Part shown: positions 53,631 through 64,000 of the stretch, in pieces
Position numbering within the stretch: the first letter of the stretch is position 1
Layout of the letters: every line of letters begins with the position of its first letter
Source of the DNA: Gulbenkiania mobilis
Lineage (GTDB): Bacteria; Pseudomonadota; Gammaproteobacteria; Burkholderiales; Chromobacteriaceae
Direction: 5' to 3'
DNA: 64,000 nucleotides
NCBI GenBank assembly: GCA_004346645.1
Contig: SMDA01000004.1
Span: 1-64,000 of the forward strand
Notes under the pieces: generated by a model
The model's database searches: none
Told to the model about the DNA's origin: nothing
Seen by the model: only the letters and a program-made list of their open reading frames with translations
Made by a program: the position numbers and the translations under genes

Positions 53631-55673
53631 TCAGGCGTCAGCCGTCTCCACCATGCCGGAGTGCCGCAACAGCGCGTCGATCTGCGGATCGCGGCCGCGG
53701 AAGGCACGAAACGACTCCAGCGCCGGACGGCTACCGCCCACGGCCAGGATTTCGTCCCAGAAGCGGCGGCCAATGTCGGCATTGGCCCCCCCGGCTTCCT
53801 CGAAGGCTGCGTAGGCGTCGGCCGACAGCACCTCAGCCCATTTGTAGCTGTAGTAGCCCGCGGCATACCCTCCGGCAAAGATGTGGCTGAAGCTGTTGGG
53901 GAAACGGTTGTAGGGCGGTGGAAAGTTGACGGCCACTTCCTGGCGCACGGCATCCAGCAGCGCCATCCAGTCGCCGTTATCCGGATCCAGCTCGCTGTAG
54001 ACACGCAGGTCGAACAACGCGAACTCCAGCTGACGTACCGTCATCATCCCGCTCTGGAAGTTCTTGGCGGCCAGCATCTTGTCGAAGAGCGTGCGCGGCA
54101 GCGGTTCGCCGGTATCGACGTGTGCGCTCATGCCTTGCACCACGTCCCACTCCCAGCAGAAGTTTTCCATGAACTGGCTGGGCAGCTCCACCGCGTCCCA
54201 CTCCACACCGTTGATACCGGACACCCCCAACTCGTCCACTCGAGTGAGCATGTGGTGCAGGCCGTGGCCGAACTCGTGGAAAAGCGTGATCACCTCGTCA
54301 TGGGTGAACAGGGCTGGCTTGCCGCCCACCGGACGGGTGAAGTTGCAGGTAAGGTAAGCTACCGGCGTCTGCACCGTGCTGCCCTTGAGGCGTCGGCCAC
54401 GGGCGTCGTCCATCCAGGCACCGGAGCGTTTGCCTTCCCGCGCGTAGAGGTCGAAGTAGAAGCTGCCGATCACCGTGCCGTCCTTGCACAGCTCGTAGTA
54501 CCGCACGTCCGGATGCCATACGGGCGCATCGGTTTGGCGTACCGTCACGCCGTACAACGTCTGCACCACGCCGAACAGGCCTGGCAGCACGCGGCTTTCG
54601 GGGAAGTACTGCTTCACCTCCTGCTCGGAGAAGGCATAGCGCGCCACCCGCAGCTTTTCGGCGGCATAACCGATGTCCCACGCCTCCAGCGTGTCGATAC
54701 CCAGTTCAGAGCGGGCAAAGGCTTCGAGTGCCTCCCGGTCGCGACGGGCAAAAGGTTTGGCGCGCGCGGCCAGATCCCGCAGGAAGTCGATTACCTGCGC
54801 CGGGCTTTCGGCCATCTTGGTGTACAACGACAGCTCGGCATAGTCGGCAAAGCCCAGTAGCTGCGCCTCCTCACGGGCCAGCTGCAGCTTCTCGCGGATG
54901 AGTGGGGTGTTGTCGAGTTCGGCCGGGCCGAACTCCGAGGCCCGCTTCACGTAGCTTTCGTAGAGCTTCTGGCGCAGCGGCCGGTTGGCGGCGTACTGCA
55001 TCACCGGCAGATAGAACGGTGCCTGCAGGGTGATCTTGTACCCGCTCCGCCCATCGGCCTGGGCCGCTGCGGCGAACAGGGCCAGCGCATCCTCGGGGAC
55101 CCCCTCCAGTTCGGCGACGTCGTCAATATAGAGGCTGAAGGCATCGGTGGCATCCAGCAGGTTCTGCTCGAACTTGGCCGAAACCTCGGCCAGCCGGCTC
55201 TGCACTTCGGCAAACCGTGCCTTTTGTGCATCGGGCAGCTCGGCGCCCGACAGCCGGAAGTCACGCAAATTGTTCTCGACGATACGCTTACGGGCGGCGC
55301 TGGCGGCGTCGAAGCCCGGGTCAGCCGCCAAGGCCTTGAAACGCTCGTACAACGCCAGGTTCTGTCCCAACTCGGTCCAGAAAGCGGAAATCTTGGGAAT
55401 GTTGGCGTTGTAGGCTTCCCGCAGTTCCGGCGTGTTGACCACCGCGTTCAGGTGCCCCACCACACCCCAGGCGCGTGACAGCCGTTCAGTGGCATCGGTC
55501 AGCGGCTCGACCAGGGTCTCCCAGTGGACAGGCACGTCCCTGGCGCCCGTCAGGGTGTCCACCGTGGCGCGCGCTTCGGCCAGAAGGGTATCGATGGCGG
55601 GCGTGATGTGGGCGGGCGTGATGTCGGCGAAGCGGGGCAGGCCGGAGAAATCAAGAAGCGGGTTCTGGCTCAT
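53631..55673 (-). CDS. prlC: Oligopeptidase A (M3 metallopeptidase)
   Basis: This cytosolic zinc oligopeptidase degrades peptides and cleaved signal peptides. The 680 residues equal E. coli PrlC. The zinc motif HEFGH is at residues 466-470 with the downstream Glu in NGVEWDAVELPSQFMENF. The start is MSQNPLLDFSGLPRF. It is divergent from the gamma-carbonic anhydrase gene. Confidence 0.96.
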   Translation of the reverse strand: MSQNPLLDFSGLPRFADITPAHITPAIDTLLAEARATVDTLTGARDVPVHWETLVEPLTDATERLSRAWGVVGHLNAVVNTPELREAYNANIPKISAFWTELGQNLALYERFKALAADPGFDAASAARKRIVENNLRDFRLSGAELPDAQKARFAEVQSRLAEVSAKFEQNLLDATDAFSLYIDDVAELEGVPEDALALFAAAAQADGRSGYKITLQAPFYLPVMQYAANRPLRQKLYESYVKRASEFGPAELDNTPLIREKLQLAREEAQLLGFADYAELSLYTKMAESPAQVIDFLRDLAARAKPFARRDREALEAFARSELGIDTLEAWDIGYAAEKLRVARYAFSEQEVKQYFPESRVLPGLFGVVQTLYGVTVRQTDAPVWHPDVRYYELCKDGTVIGSFYFDLYAREGKRSGAWMDDARGRRLKGSTVQTPVAYLTCNFTRPVGGKPALFTHDEVITLFHEFGHGLHHMLTRVDELGVSGINGVEWDAVELPSQFMENFCWEWDVVQGMSAHVDTGEPLPRTLFDKMLAAKNFQSGMMTVRQLEFALFDLRVYSELDPDNGDWMALLDAVRQEVAVNFPPPYNRFPNSFSHIFAGGYAAGYYSYKWAEVLSADAYAAFEEAGGANADIGRRFWDEILAVGGSRPALESFRAFRGRDPQIDALLRHSGMVETADA

Positions 55674-55745
55674 GGTTTGGCATCCTGTCGGGGCGGTTGG
55701 GTATGATTATCGACCAACTGAACCCACTAGATAAGGACGCGTACC

Positions 55746-56297
55746 ATGAATCGCAATATCCGCCCCTTCGACGGCATCGTGCCTCAGGTGCCCGAAAGCT
55801 GCTTCGTCGACCCCGCTGCCGTGGTGGTGGGCGAAGTGGTGCTGGGCGAGCACGCCTCGGTCTGGCCGTGTGCGGTGGTGCGCGGCGACGTGAACCGCAT
55901 CACCATCGGCGAGGGCAGCAACGTGCAGGACTTTGCGATGCTGCACGTCAGCCACAAGCGCGAATCGGACCCGGAGGGCGCGCCGCTCTCGATCGGTCGG
56001 CACGTCACCATCGGCCACCATGTGACCCTGCATGGCTGTACCATCGGCGACGAGGTGCTGGTCGGGATCGGCTCTACCATCCTGGACCGCGCGGTGGTGG
56101 AGCCGCGGGTGCTGATCGGTGCGGGCACACTGGTGCCACCCGGCAAGCGCCTGGAGTCGGGCTGGCTGTACTTGGGCAATCCGGCCAAGCCGGTGCGACG
56201 GCTGAGCGAGGAGGAACTGGCTTACTTCCGCTACTCGGCCGAGCATTACGTACGTCTGGCGGCACGCCACAAGGCCAGTCTGGCTGCGATGGACTAA
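55746..56297 (+). CDS. Gamma-carbonic-anhydrase family protein (YrdA-like)
   Basis: The 183-residue left-handed beta-helix protein has hexapeptide repeats (e.g. VVVGEVVLGEHASVW, ITIGEGSNVQD, VTIGHHVTLHGCTIGDEVLVGIG) and the zinc-site histidines in LHVSHKRE and GHHVTLH. Activity in YrdA-type relatives is often low or undetected. It lies 72 bases from prlC, divergently, and 84 bases before a chemoreceptor gene. Confidence 0.9.
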   Translation: MNRNIRPFDGIVPQVPESCFVDPAAVVVGEVVLGEHASVWPCAVVRGDVNRITIGEGSNVQDFAMLHVSHKRESDPEGAPLSIGRHVTIGHHVTLHGCTIGDEVLVGIGSTILDRAVVEPRVLIGAGTLVPPGKRLESGWLYLGNPAKPVRRLSEEELAYFRYSAEHYVRLAARHKASLAAMD

Positions 56298-56315
56298 GCC
56301 TTCGCGCTTTATGTC

Positions 56316-56333
56316 CTGTCATCAGCCGGTCAT
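56316..56333 (+). promoter_or_regulatory. Pho-box-like site of the chemoreceptor gene
   Basis: CTGTCAT-N4-CGGTCAT has the 7-4-7 layout of a Pho box. TAGACT (56344-56349) follows after 10 bases, the normal Pho-box to -10 spacing, 33 bases before the start codon. The same CGGTCAT second half occurs at 49676. Confidence 0.55.
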
Positions 56334-56381
56334 GATGGCTGCCTAGACTGCGGGGCGTTCCAACCGCCCCGTACCTGAGCC

Positions 56382-58049
56382 ATGACCCTGGTAACCCGCC
56401 TGCGCCTGACGGTGGTGCTCACCGTCACCAGCCTCATCGTCGTCTTCTTTCTTACCGGTTTTCAGCTCTTCCGCCTCACCGATGGTTTTGATGCCTACCG
56501 GCAGCGACAGACGCTTTCGGCCAACCTGTATGCCTTGAAGGCAGCCGTGCTGTCGCTTGCGCGCGCCGATCCGTTGCTGGCGGATACCGCGCCCCGGCTG
56601 GCCGCCACCGACAGGGCAGTAGGCAGCCTGCTAGAGGCCATCGGGCCGGCCCTGCCTGCGGACCGCGCGCAGGCCTTCGACAAGGCGGTGCGTGCGCCCT
56701 GGCAGGAGTTCGCCCGGCAGCTGAAGAGTGCGCTGCGCATCGCCGAGACCGCCCCGCAGGATGCGCTCTCCATCCCCGAGCAGGCCTACGCGCTGCACAT
56801 CGCTCCGCTGGTGGCCACGCTGGACCAACAGATTGCCGAAGAGGCCCGCGCGCAGCAGGCCGCCGAGCAGGCGATGCACGCACGCATGCGCACACTGGCG
56901 TTATCGGTGCTGGGCCCGCTGGGGCTGGCCAGCCTGCTGCTGATCGTGGCGCAGTCCAGCCTGGCCCGCAGGGTCCGGCTGCAGATGCGAACCATGCTGG
57001 AGGCGGTCGACCGCCTCGGCGAAGGTGACCTGACCATCCGCCTGCCGGAAGCGGGCCACGATGAGCTGGCCCAGATGGCCACCCGCTTCAACCGATTTCT
57101 GGAGCGCTTGGGCGGGCTACTGGAGGCGGTACGGCGTACCGCGGCCGAGGCCGGAGAGGAAAGCCGCCAGATGCTGCAACTGACCAGCCAGGTGTTGGGG
57201 GTGACCCGGGCGCAAGCAGAGACGAGCGCCCGCAGCAACGACGCCGCCGGCGAAGTGGCCGAAGCTGCAGCCGAAATCGCCCGCCACGTGAGCCGGGCCC
57301 AGACCGGGACGGGGGAGGCCAGTCGGCGCACCGAGCACGCCCACCATTTGGGCGAGGACAGTCGCCGCACCATGCAGGCCCTGGCCGGGCGCATCGACGG
57401 TGCAATGCTGGAAATGCGTGCACTGGAGGACGCCATCGGCGACATTTCCTCCATCAGCACCCTGATCCGCGACATCGCCGACCAGACCAACCTGCTTGCG
57501 CTCAATGCCGCCATCGAGGCTGCCCGAGCCGGCGAGACCGGCCGTGGCTTTGCGGTGGTGGCAGACGAGGTGCGCAAGCTGTCGGAGCGGACAGCCGGAG
57601 CCACCACCCGCATCTTCGAGGCCTTGGGCCATGTGGGGCACGCCACCGACGGGATGGCCGCGGCGATGGAGGCCGCGCGCGAGGCCAGTGGCAGCAGCGT
57701 GACGGCGCAGGCAACGTTGGCCGAAGCGCTGGAGGGAATCGACGGGACCCTGTCGGCCCTGACCGAATGGATGGCAGAGATCGGTGCCGCCACCGAGGCC
57801 CAACGCACCAGCGGCGAGCAGATCCGCGCCTTTAGCAGTGAGGTGTCCACCCTGGCCACCGACATCTTTGGCCGCATGCAGGGCATCGAACCGTCGATGC
57901 ATCACTTGGCCGAAGCCGCCGCTGCACTCAACCAACGGCTGGCGTGGTTCCGCCTGCCAGAGGCGGGCGCTGCCCTGCCTCCGGCACCCACACCGGCCGC
58001 ACCGCGTGCTGCGCCCGGTCTGCCGCAGGGGGCGCTGGCTGCTGCCTGA
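56382..58049 (+). CDS. Methyl-accepting chemotaxis protein
   Basis: The 555-residue chemoreceptor has a short N-terminal helix (about 8-28), a periplasmic all-helical sensor of about 150 residues (four-helix-bundle type), TM2 near 172-192, HAMP (about 195-245) and the signalling domain with [23 protein letters not shown]. The ligand is unknown. A Pho-box-like site upstream hints at phosphate-responsive expression. The C-terminus is a Pro/Ala-rich tail without a visible methylesterase pentapeptide. Uptake-like repeats are at 56516 and 57716. Confidence 0.92.
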   Translation: MTLVTRLRLTVVLTVTSLIVVFFLTGFQLFRLTDGFDAYRQRQTLSANLYALKAAVLSLARADPLLADTAPRLAATDRAVGSLLEAIGPALPADRAQAFDKAVRAPWQEFARQLKSALRIAETAPQDALSIPEQAYALHIAPLVATLDQQIAEEARAQQAAEQAMHARMRTLALSVLGPLGLASLLLIVAQSSLARRVRLQMRTMLEAVDRLGEGDLTIRLPEAGHDELAQMATRFNRFLERLGGLLEAVRRTAAEAGEESRQMLQLTSQVLGVTRAQAETSARSNDAAGEVAEAAAEIARHVSRAQTGTGEASRRTEHAHHLGEDSRRTMQALAGRIDGAMLEMRALEDAIGDISSISTLIRDIADQTNLLALNAAIEAARAGETGRGFAVVADEVRKLSERTAGATTRIFEALGHVGHATDGMAAAMEAAREASGSSVTAQATLAEALEGIDGTLSALTEWMAEIGAATEAQRTSGEQIRAFSSEVSTLATDIFGRMQGIEPSMHHLAEAAAALNQRLAWFRLPEAGAALPPAPTPAAPRAAPGLPQGALAAA

Positions 58050-58067
58050 AATCTTGGGCCGTACATG

Positions 58068-58097
58068 AAAAAACCGGCACACAGGTGCCGGTTTTTT
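58068..58097. terminator. Bidirectional terminator
   Basis: A6-CCGGCAC and GTGCCGG-T6 form a 13-bp stem around ACAG. It serves the convergent chemoreceptor and tpx genes. Confidence 0.92.
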
Positions 58098-58112
58098 GCA
58101 GCGTGACGCGCC

Positions 58113-58610
58113 TTACAGGGCAGCCAGTGCGGCCTGATAGTCTGGTTCGTCGGCGATCTCGCCTACCAGCTCGCTGTGCAGCACCCGGTTCTCCTCGTCC
58201 AACACCACCACCGCACGGGCGTTGAGCCCGGCGAGCGGGCCGCTGGCGATCTTTACCCCCAGCGCTTCGGAGAACTCCGGATGGCGGAAAGAGGAAAGCA
58301 TCTTCACGTTTTCGATGCCCTCTGCGCCGCAGAAACGCTTCTGCGCGAATGGCAGGTCGGCCGAAATGCACAGCACCACGGCATTTTCGAGCGCGGCGGC
58401 CTTCTCGTTGAACTTGCGGACCGACATGGCGCAGGTGCCGGTGTCCACGCTCGGGAAAATGTTGAGAACCTTCTTCTTGCCGGCCAGATCGCTTAGCGCA
58501 ACCTCCGACAGATCGCCGCCAGTCAGGATGAAGTCCGGTGCCTGGCTGCCCTTGGCGGGCAGTGCTCCGGCTACTTCCACCGGATTGCCTTGCAGGGTAA
58601 CGCTTGCCAT
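58113..58610 (-). CDS. tpx: Thiol peroxidase Tpx
   Basis: Tpx is an atypical 2-Cys peroxiredoxin reducing lipid hydroperoxides and H2O2 with thioredoxin. The 165 residues have peroxidatic Cys in [14 protein letters not shown] near 60 and resolving Cys in LPFAQKRFC near 94. The start at 58610 (MASVTLQG) has AGGAG 5 bases upstream; the longer open frame is rejected. Confidence 0.95.
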   Translation of the reverse strand: MASVTLQGNPVEVAGALPAKGSQAPDFILTGGDLSEVALSDLAGKKKVLNIFPSVDTGTCAMSVRKFNEKAAALENAVVLCISADLPFAQKRFCGAEGIENVKMLSSFRHPEFSEALGVKIASGPLAGLNARAVVVLDEENRVLHSELVGEIADEPDYQAALAAL

Positions 58611-58687
58611 ATGAGCTCCTACGTCAGGGAAAGATGGATCCCAGTGTGCCGCAACGGTCGGCAAATTCAACCCCGGACGCTTCAGGG

Positions 58688-59089
58688 TCAGGCCTCGTCA
58701 TCGTCGGGCAGTGGCACGCCCATCTCCGCCAGCACCTCCCGTGCGCAGCGGAAGGCCTCGACCGCAGCCGGGGCGCCGGCATACACCGCCACATGCAACA
58801 GCACCTCGCGCAATTCCGTTACGCTGGCGCCGTTGTTAAGCGCCCCGCGCACATGCCCCTTGAGTTCGTTACTGCGTCCCAGGGCGGCCAGCATGGCACA
58901 GGTGACCAGGCTGCGGGTGCGCAAGTCGATGCCTTCGCGCTGCCAGGTACTGCCCCAGGCATGCGCGTTGAGCCAGTTCTGCAGTGGCCGGGAAAAGCCG
59001 TCGAGGTTGTCCATGGCGCGGCTGACGAACGCCTCTCCCATCACGCGGGTACGCATTGCCTGGCCCTGTTCGCGGTCTTCGGTACTCAT
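58688..59089 (-). CDS. Carboxymuconolactone decarboxylase (CMD) family protein
   Basis: The 133-residue all-helical protein resembles Pca[24 protein letters not shown] and [22 protein letters not shown]. The PcaC reaction belongs to protocatechuate breakdown, but no other pca genes are near, so the substrate is uncertain; AhpD-like CXXC is absent. It lies 18 bases after the transporter gene on the same strand and may be co-transcribed. Confidence 0.87.
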   Translation of the reverse strand: MSTEDREQGQAMRTRVMGEAFVSRAMDNLDGFSRPLQNWLNAHAWGSTWQREGIDLRTRSLVTCAMLAALGRSNELKGHVRGALNNGASVTELREVLLHVAVYAGAPAAVEAFRCAREVLAEMGVPLPDDDEA

Positions 59090-59107
59090 GGTTTCTCCTT
59101 TATCAGA

Positions 59108-60016
59108 CTATTTCCCGCCGCGCGCAGCCAGGGCCACGCCCGCCAGGATCAGCAGGATGCCTACCAGATGGTAGGCATGGATGGCCTCGCCGAGAAACAG
59201 CCAGGCCAGCAGCGCACCAAACGCCGGCATCAAGTGGATGAAGCTGCCGGCCCGCGCCGCGCCCACGCGCGCCACGCCAAGGTTGTAGAAGTGATAGGCT
59301 GCCACCGAGGGCAGCGTGCCCACATAGGCGAAGGTGGCCAGGGTGGCGGCGTTCAGCGGCGCGATGCGGCCATGCGCCAGTTCCAGCAGGAAAAAAGGCA
59401 GGATACCCACGAGGCCCACGGCGACCAGCACCGTCAATAGGCCGATACGGTCCAGTCCGGCAGGCAGGCCCCGCAACAGCAGGGTGTAGAAGGCCCAGGC
59501 CACCATCGCCAGAAAGACGATGGCGTCCCCCTGGTTGATATCCAGCGCCAGCAGGCGGGCCGGCTCGCCATGTGCCACGATCGCCAGCACCCCGGCAAAG
59601 GAGATAGCGATCGCCACCATCTGGCGTGCGCCAAGGCGCAGGCCGAAGAACAGAGCGCCGAACAGCGCGATCAGGATGGGAATGAACGAATTGAGCAGTA
59701 CCGCGTTGGTGGCTGCGGTGTACTGCAGCCCCCAGTAGGCCAGCGAGTTGAAGGCGGTCACGCCCAAGAGCGCCAGCAGCAGGATACGTCGCCAGTGCGG
59801 CAGCCACAGCGCCCGCTGTGCCAGCGCAGGACGCAGGCCGAAGGGCAAAAGCAGCAGCAGGGCGATGGTCCAGCGCGCGAAGGAGAGCGTCATGGGGGGC
59901 ACGCTGGCGTGCATCGCACGCGCCAGGACAAAGTTGCCGGACCAGAACAGAGCGGTCAACACCAGAAGGACAGTGGCCAGGGTGGCCGGGCGAGTGGGAA
60001 GCATGGGGGATGTCAT
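59108..60016 (-). CDS. EamA/DMT-superfamily transporter
   Basis: The protein of about 302 residues has ten predicted membrane helices in two EamA repeats (e.g. LFWSGNFVLARAMHASVPP in the first, LPSVAAYHFYNLGVARVGAARAG in the second). Substrate unknown; many relatives export amino acids or metabolites. The start could be 60016 or 60004; neither has a strong site. Confidence 0.87.
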   Translation of the reverse strand: MTSPMLPTRPATLATVLLVLTALFWSGNFVLARAMHASVPPMTLSFARWTIALLLLLPFGLRPALAQRALWLPHWRRILLLALLGVTAFNSLAYWGLQYTAATNAVLLNSFIPILIALFGALFFGLRLGARQMVAIAISFAGVLAIVAHGEPARLLALDINQGDAIVFLAMVAWAFYTLLLRGLPAGLDRIGLLTVLVAVGLVGILPFFLLELAHGRIAPLNAATLATFAYVGTLPSVAAYHFYNLGVARVGAARAGSFIHLMPAFGALLAWLFLGEAIHAYHLVGILLILAGVALAARGGK

Positions 60017-60070
60017 GCTGCCAACATGCCATGCGGTGGCCAGACACGGCAAGCACCGGGCGCGGTCGGT

Positions 60071-61282
60071 TCAGTCTTCCGGGGTCGGAAACAGGCTTTC
60101 CACGTCCAGCTTGTGTCCGGCTTCTGCAATGTTTTCGGCCAACCTTGCGAGCGGGGCCGGCAGGGTCGCCCGTTGCAGGGCGGCCAGCGCGGCGCGGTCG
60201 ATCTCGTCAAGCGGGCTGCCACCCTGTGCCAGCGCCACTGCCTCCACCTCCATCCGCCACGGCTGCCAGCTGCAGCCGGCCGTTGCGGCCACCTCCCCTG
60301 CGTCCAGTGCGGTGCGAATACCCACGGGCGAGGCCGCACACACCACCTGAACCGGCGCAGCCGCCAGACGGAACAGGCGCTCAGCCGCCCGTCGCCAGGC
60401 GAGCGAGGGCCGACCATCCAGACGCAGCAGCAACATCGGCAGGCCTTCGGCCACCAGATGCTCGAATACTGGGGCTCCTTCCACGACGCGCACTGCCCTT
60501 ACCGTCCCCAGCATCTGGCGCACGCCCGCCAGCACTTCCGGTCGCAGCGCCAGGCCGCCGCGCAGCAGCGAAGCCGGCAGCACCGAGCCATCCGCACACT
60601 GCAGCGTCACCGGGCCCGACAGGTAAAGCTGGGGCGCGGCATCGCTTACGCCCGCTGCGCCCAAGTCCACACCGGCCACCGCCAGCCAGTGCCGGTCGGC
60701 TTCAGTGAACGCCCGTTCCCGCCCCAAGGCAAAGCGGGAGAACTGGCGCACCGACCCCTGCCGTTCGGCGGTGATCCAGGCATCCAGCGCCTGGGCGATT
60801 TTGAGGCGACGCTCAAGCGGCGCACCGGGCTGACCGGCACACAGGCTTTCGGCCAACCCCGCCAGTATCGGCGAGGCCGGTTGCCATCCGCGCCAGACCG
60901 CTACAGGTGGTACGGGCTCTCGTGGCCGGGCTTCGCTGGCGAGCGCACGCAGGCGGTACATGTCGCGCCAGGTCACCCACACCGGCTCGGGAATGGCCTC
61001 TGCACCGGTCGGCTGCAGCTCCACCTCGCACCAGCCACACTCCACCAGACGGCGCAGCAGGTCGTCCGCCAGCGTCACACGCTCTGCCTGGGACCGCAGC
61101 AGCGACCAGCGCATGCGGCTGCTGCGCGGCGCCAGCCAGGCATGCACCAGCGTCTTCTCATCATCGGAAAGGTCGAACGGAACAGCCCCACCGGCCGGAG
61201 TCACGGCCAGGTTGTGGCCGCGTACCCCCAGTGGCGTGGCGCGTATCTTGCGGGCATCGAGCGAAGCCAGCCAGCGGGACAT
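60071..61282 (-). CDS. Uncharacterised protein with degenerate toprim (JetD/DUF2399-like) C-terminus
   Basis: The 403-residue protein is not firmly recognised. From about residue 170 it runs SVRQFSRFALGRERAFTEAD, then RAVRVVEGAPVFEHLV, LLLRLDGRPSLAWRRAAERL, VQVVCAASPVGIRTAL and WQPWRME. This order resembles JetD/DUF2399-type toprim proteins (Glu-containing VVEN loop, GxPS, D-x-D-x-G-I, PWRM), but the expected D-x-D is replaced by C-A-A-S. No jetABC/mks genes are in the window. Nuclease activity would therefore be doubtful. Two uptake-like repeats lie inside (60134, 60848). Confidence 0.5.
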   Translation of the reverse strand: MSRWLASLDARKIRATPLGVRGHNLAVTPAGGAVPFDLSDDEKTLVHAWLAPRSSRMRWSLLRSQAERVTLADDLLRRLVECGWCEVELQPTGAEAIPEPVWVTWRDMYRLRALASEARPREPVPPVAVWRGWQPASPILAGLAESLCAGQPGAPLERRLKIAQALDAWITAERQGSVRQFSRFALGRERAFTEADRHWLAVAGVDLGAAGVSDAAPQLYLSGPVTLQCADGSVLPASLLRGGLALRPEVLAGVRQMLGTVRAVRVVEGAPVFEHLVAEGLPMLLLRLDGRPSLAWRRAAERLFRLAAAPVQVVCAASPVGIRTALDAGEVAATAGCSWQPWRMEVEAVALAQGGSPLDEIDRAALAALQRATLPAPLARLAENIAEAGHKLDVESLFPTPED

Positions 61283-61413
61283 GCCGCATCTCCTTCAAGC
61301 CGGGCAGGCTACATGATTCCTGCCGAAAACGGTCGGGGCCGGACGATGCCGGCCCCGCTGGTTGCCGGGCTCAGGCTCCGGCAAGGCTGGCCCGCATTCT
61401 CGGGCCCGGCCGT

Positions 61414-62993
<1,580 letters not shown>

Positions 62994-63006
62994 GACTGTT
63001 TACTCC

Positions 63007-63318
63007 TTACTTCGAAATCTCGTCGATGCGGATTTCGGTAAAGTTCTGACGGTGACCCTGGTGTTTCTGGTAGTGCTTACGGCGGCGCATCTTGAAGATG
63101 CGTACCTTTTCGCCGCGACCGTGGGCTACGACGGTAGCCTTGACGGTGGCACCAGCAACGCGCGGGGCGCCCACAACAACCTGTTCACCGTCAGCGATCA
63201 TCAGCACTTCTTCAAGTACGATCTGGCTGTCGATGTCTGCAGGTATCTGTTCTACTTTAAGTTTTTCGCCGACGGCAACTTTGTACTGCTTGCCGCCAGT
63301 TTTTACGACCGCATACAT
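63007..63318 (-). CDS. rplU: 50S ribosomal protein L21
   Basis: The 103 residues (E. coli 103) begin [18 protein letters not shown] and end with [16 protein letters not shown]-type rRNA-binding residues. The start at 63318 has AGGAG 8 bases upstream; a longer open frame is rejected. It leads rplU-rpmA(-obgE), with a consensus promoter and a leader hairpin. Confidence 0.98.
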   Translation of the reverse strand: MYAVVKTGGKQYKVAVGEKLKVEQIPADIDSQIVLEEVLMIADGEQVVVGAPRVAGATVKATVVAHGRGEKVRIFKMRRRKHYQKHQGHRQNFTEIRIDEISK

Positions 63319-63338
63319 TCGCTTAGCTCCTAATAAAA

Positions 63339-63360
63339 CTTCCGTATTGGAAAACGGAAG
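63339..63360 (-). promoter_or_regulatory. Leader hairpin of the rplU-rpmA mRNA
   Basis: CTTCCGT and ACGGAAG form a 7-bp stem with an 8-base loop, at the predicted 5' end of the transcript and 21 bases before the start codon. It suggests autogenous control by L21 (L21-leader-like). Confidence 0.55.
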
Positions 63361-63367
63361 ACCGGCC

Positions 63368-63396
63368 ACTATACGCACGTACCGGAAAGTTGTCAA
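63368..63396 (-). promoter_or_regulatory. Consensus sigma70 promoter of rplU-rpmA
   Basis: TTGACA (63391-63396), 17 bases, TATAGT (63368-63373) on the minus strand. This is the best promoter match in the window. Confidence 0.85.
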
Positions 63397-63557
63397 TTTT
63401 CATTGACTTAGCCCGCTACCCTGCCAGCATGCACGCCACACTCCCGCACCCGGCGCACCCTTCCCCGCGGCGGAGCCCGCGTGCGCCCCGAGGCCTTTCT
63501 CTGCTAATATTCGCGGGTTTACACACCGACCAACTCCAACGAACGCTGGCCTGCACT

Positions 63558-64000
63558 GTGTCCAACACCCCGCTCTTCCGCACCCTGATTGCCGATGACA
63601 TGCTCTCTGTCGACCGTGTGATTCGGTCGCGCCTGCACTCCGACGTGGTGCTGATCCGCCAGGTGGCGGAGTACATCATCTCCGCCGGGGGCAAGCGTTT
63701 GCGCCCGGCACTGACGCTGCTTGCGGGCAAGGCGCTCGGCTTCGAGGGCCCGATCCTGCACGAGCAGGCCGCCATGGTCGAATTCATCCACACCGCCACC
63801 CTGCTTCACGACGACGTGGTGGACGAGTCGGGCATGCGCCGTGGCCGGCAGACCGCCAATGCCCTGTTCGGTAATGCCGCCAGCGTTCTGGTCGGGGACT
63901 TTCTCTACACCCGCGCCTTCCAGATGATGGTGACGACGCAGAACATGCGTGTGCTGGAGGTCATGGCCGAGGCCACCAACATCATCGCCGAGGGCGAGGT
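63558..64000 (+). CDS. ispB: Octaprenyl diphosphate synthase (5' part)
   Basis: This trans-prenyltransferase makes the ubiquinone side chain. The frame runs from a GTG at 63558 to the window edge (147 codons, no stop). It shows GGKRLRP near residue 41, the first Asp-rich motif LLHDDVVDE near 82-90, MRRGRQTANALFGN, VLVGDFLYTRAF and NIIAEGEV, closely following E. coli IspB. An ATG at 63600 is an alternative start. An extended -10, TGCTAATAT, lies at about 63502-63510. It is divergent from rplU. Confidence 0.94.
   Translation, partial: MSNTPLFRTLIADDMLSVDRVIRSRLHSDVVLIRQVAEYIISAGGKRLRPALTLLAGKALGFEGPILHEQAAMVEFIHTATLLHDDVVDESGMRRGRQTANALFGNAASVLVGDFLYTRAFQMMVTTQNMRVLEVMAEATNIIAEGE

Overview
The window is 64 kb of GC-rich, densely coding bacterial chromosome. 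Gene order points to a betaproteobacterium of the order Neisseriales, outside Neisseria itself. The evidence is lolB-ispE-tRNA-Gln-prs-rplY-pth-ychF, ispB facing rplU-rpmA-obgE, a membrane-anchored tandem c5-type cytochrome, and RegBA and QseBC systems. The genus cannot be decided from the sequence alone. Only the left edge looks mobile: a tyrosine-integrase N-terminus that ends at an in-frame TAG.

Layout. 1-0.5 kb: broken integrase. 0.5-7.4 kb (minus): ychF, pth, rplY, prs, tRNA-Gln, ispE, lolB and a TPR lipoprotein. 7.5-13.3 kb: mutM, an acyltransferase, apaH, rep, a dihaem cytochrome and tRNA-Arg. 13.5-24.6 kb (minus): a Nudix protein, then recC-recB-PPK2-recD, in which a polyphosphate kinase sits inside the RecBCD operon. 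24.7-27.9 kb (plus): sirB2, the oxygen-independent ubiquinone genes ubiU-ubiV-ubiT, and a CxxCxxCC protein. 27.9-34.6 kb: puuB, a LysR regulator, nitronate monooxygenase, and an anaerobic ribonucleotide reductase locus. In that locus the glycyl-radical domain is a separate 59-residue gene between nrdD and nrdG, with FNR-like and NrdR-like sites upstream. 34.6-40.3 kb (plus): aldehyde dehydrogenase, DUF485 protein, solute/sodium symporter, GST, cupin and FAD-linked dehydrogenase. 40.4-49.6 kb (minus): chemoreceptor, a candidate small RNA, acyl-CoA ligase, regB-regA, and PepSY-cytochrome b-qseB-qseC. 49.7-51.6 kb (plus): a PlcP-like metallophosphoesterase and an Agt-like glycosyltransferase behind Pho-box-like repeats, which suggests phosphate-stress lipid remodelling. 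52-64 kb: exonuclease III, oligopeptidase A, gamma-carbonic anhydrase, a chemoreceptor with a Pho-box-like site, tpx, a CMD protein, an EamA transporter, a degenerate toprim-like protein, obgE, rpmA, rplU and the start of ispB.

The most striking signal is not a gene. The 10-mer GTTGGCCGAA occurs 29 times by hand count (13 plus, 16 minus), and 11 copies extend to AGGTTGGCCGAA. Copies lie in several reading frames (coding LAE, SAN, FGQ or GWPK) and in intergenic DNA. The 12-mer matches the Neisseria mucosa-type DNA uptake sequence AGGTCGTCTGAA at 9 of 12 positions. I read it as a divergent, possibly undescribed DNA uptake sequence dialect. The genes suggest a facultatively anaerobic, respiratory, motile and probably naturally transformable organism.
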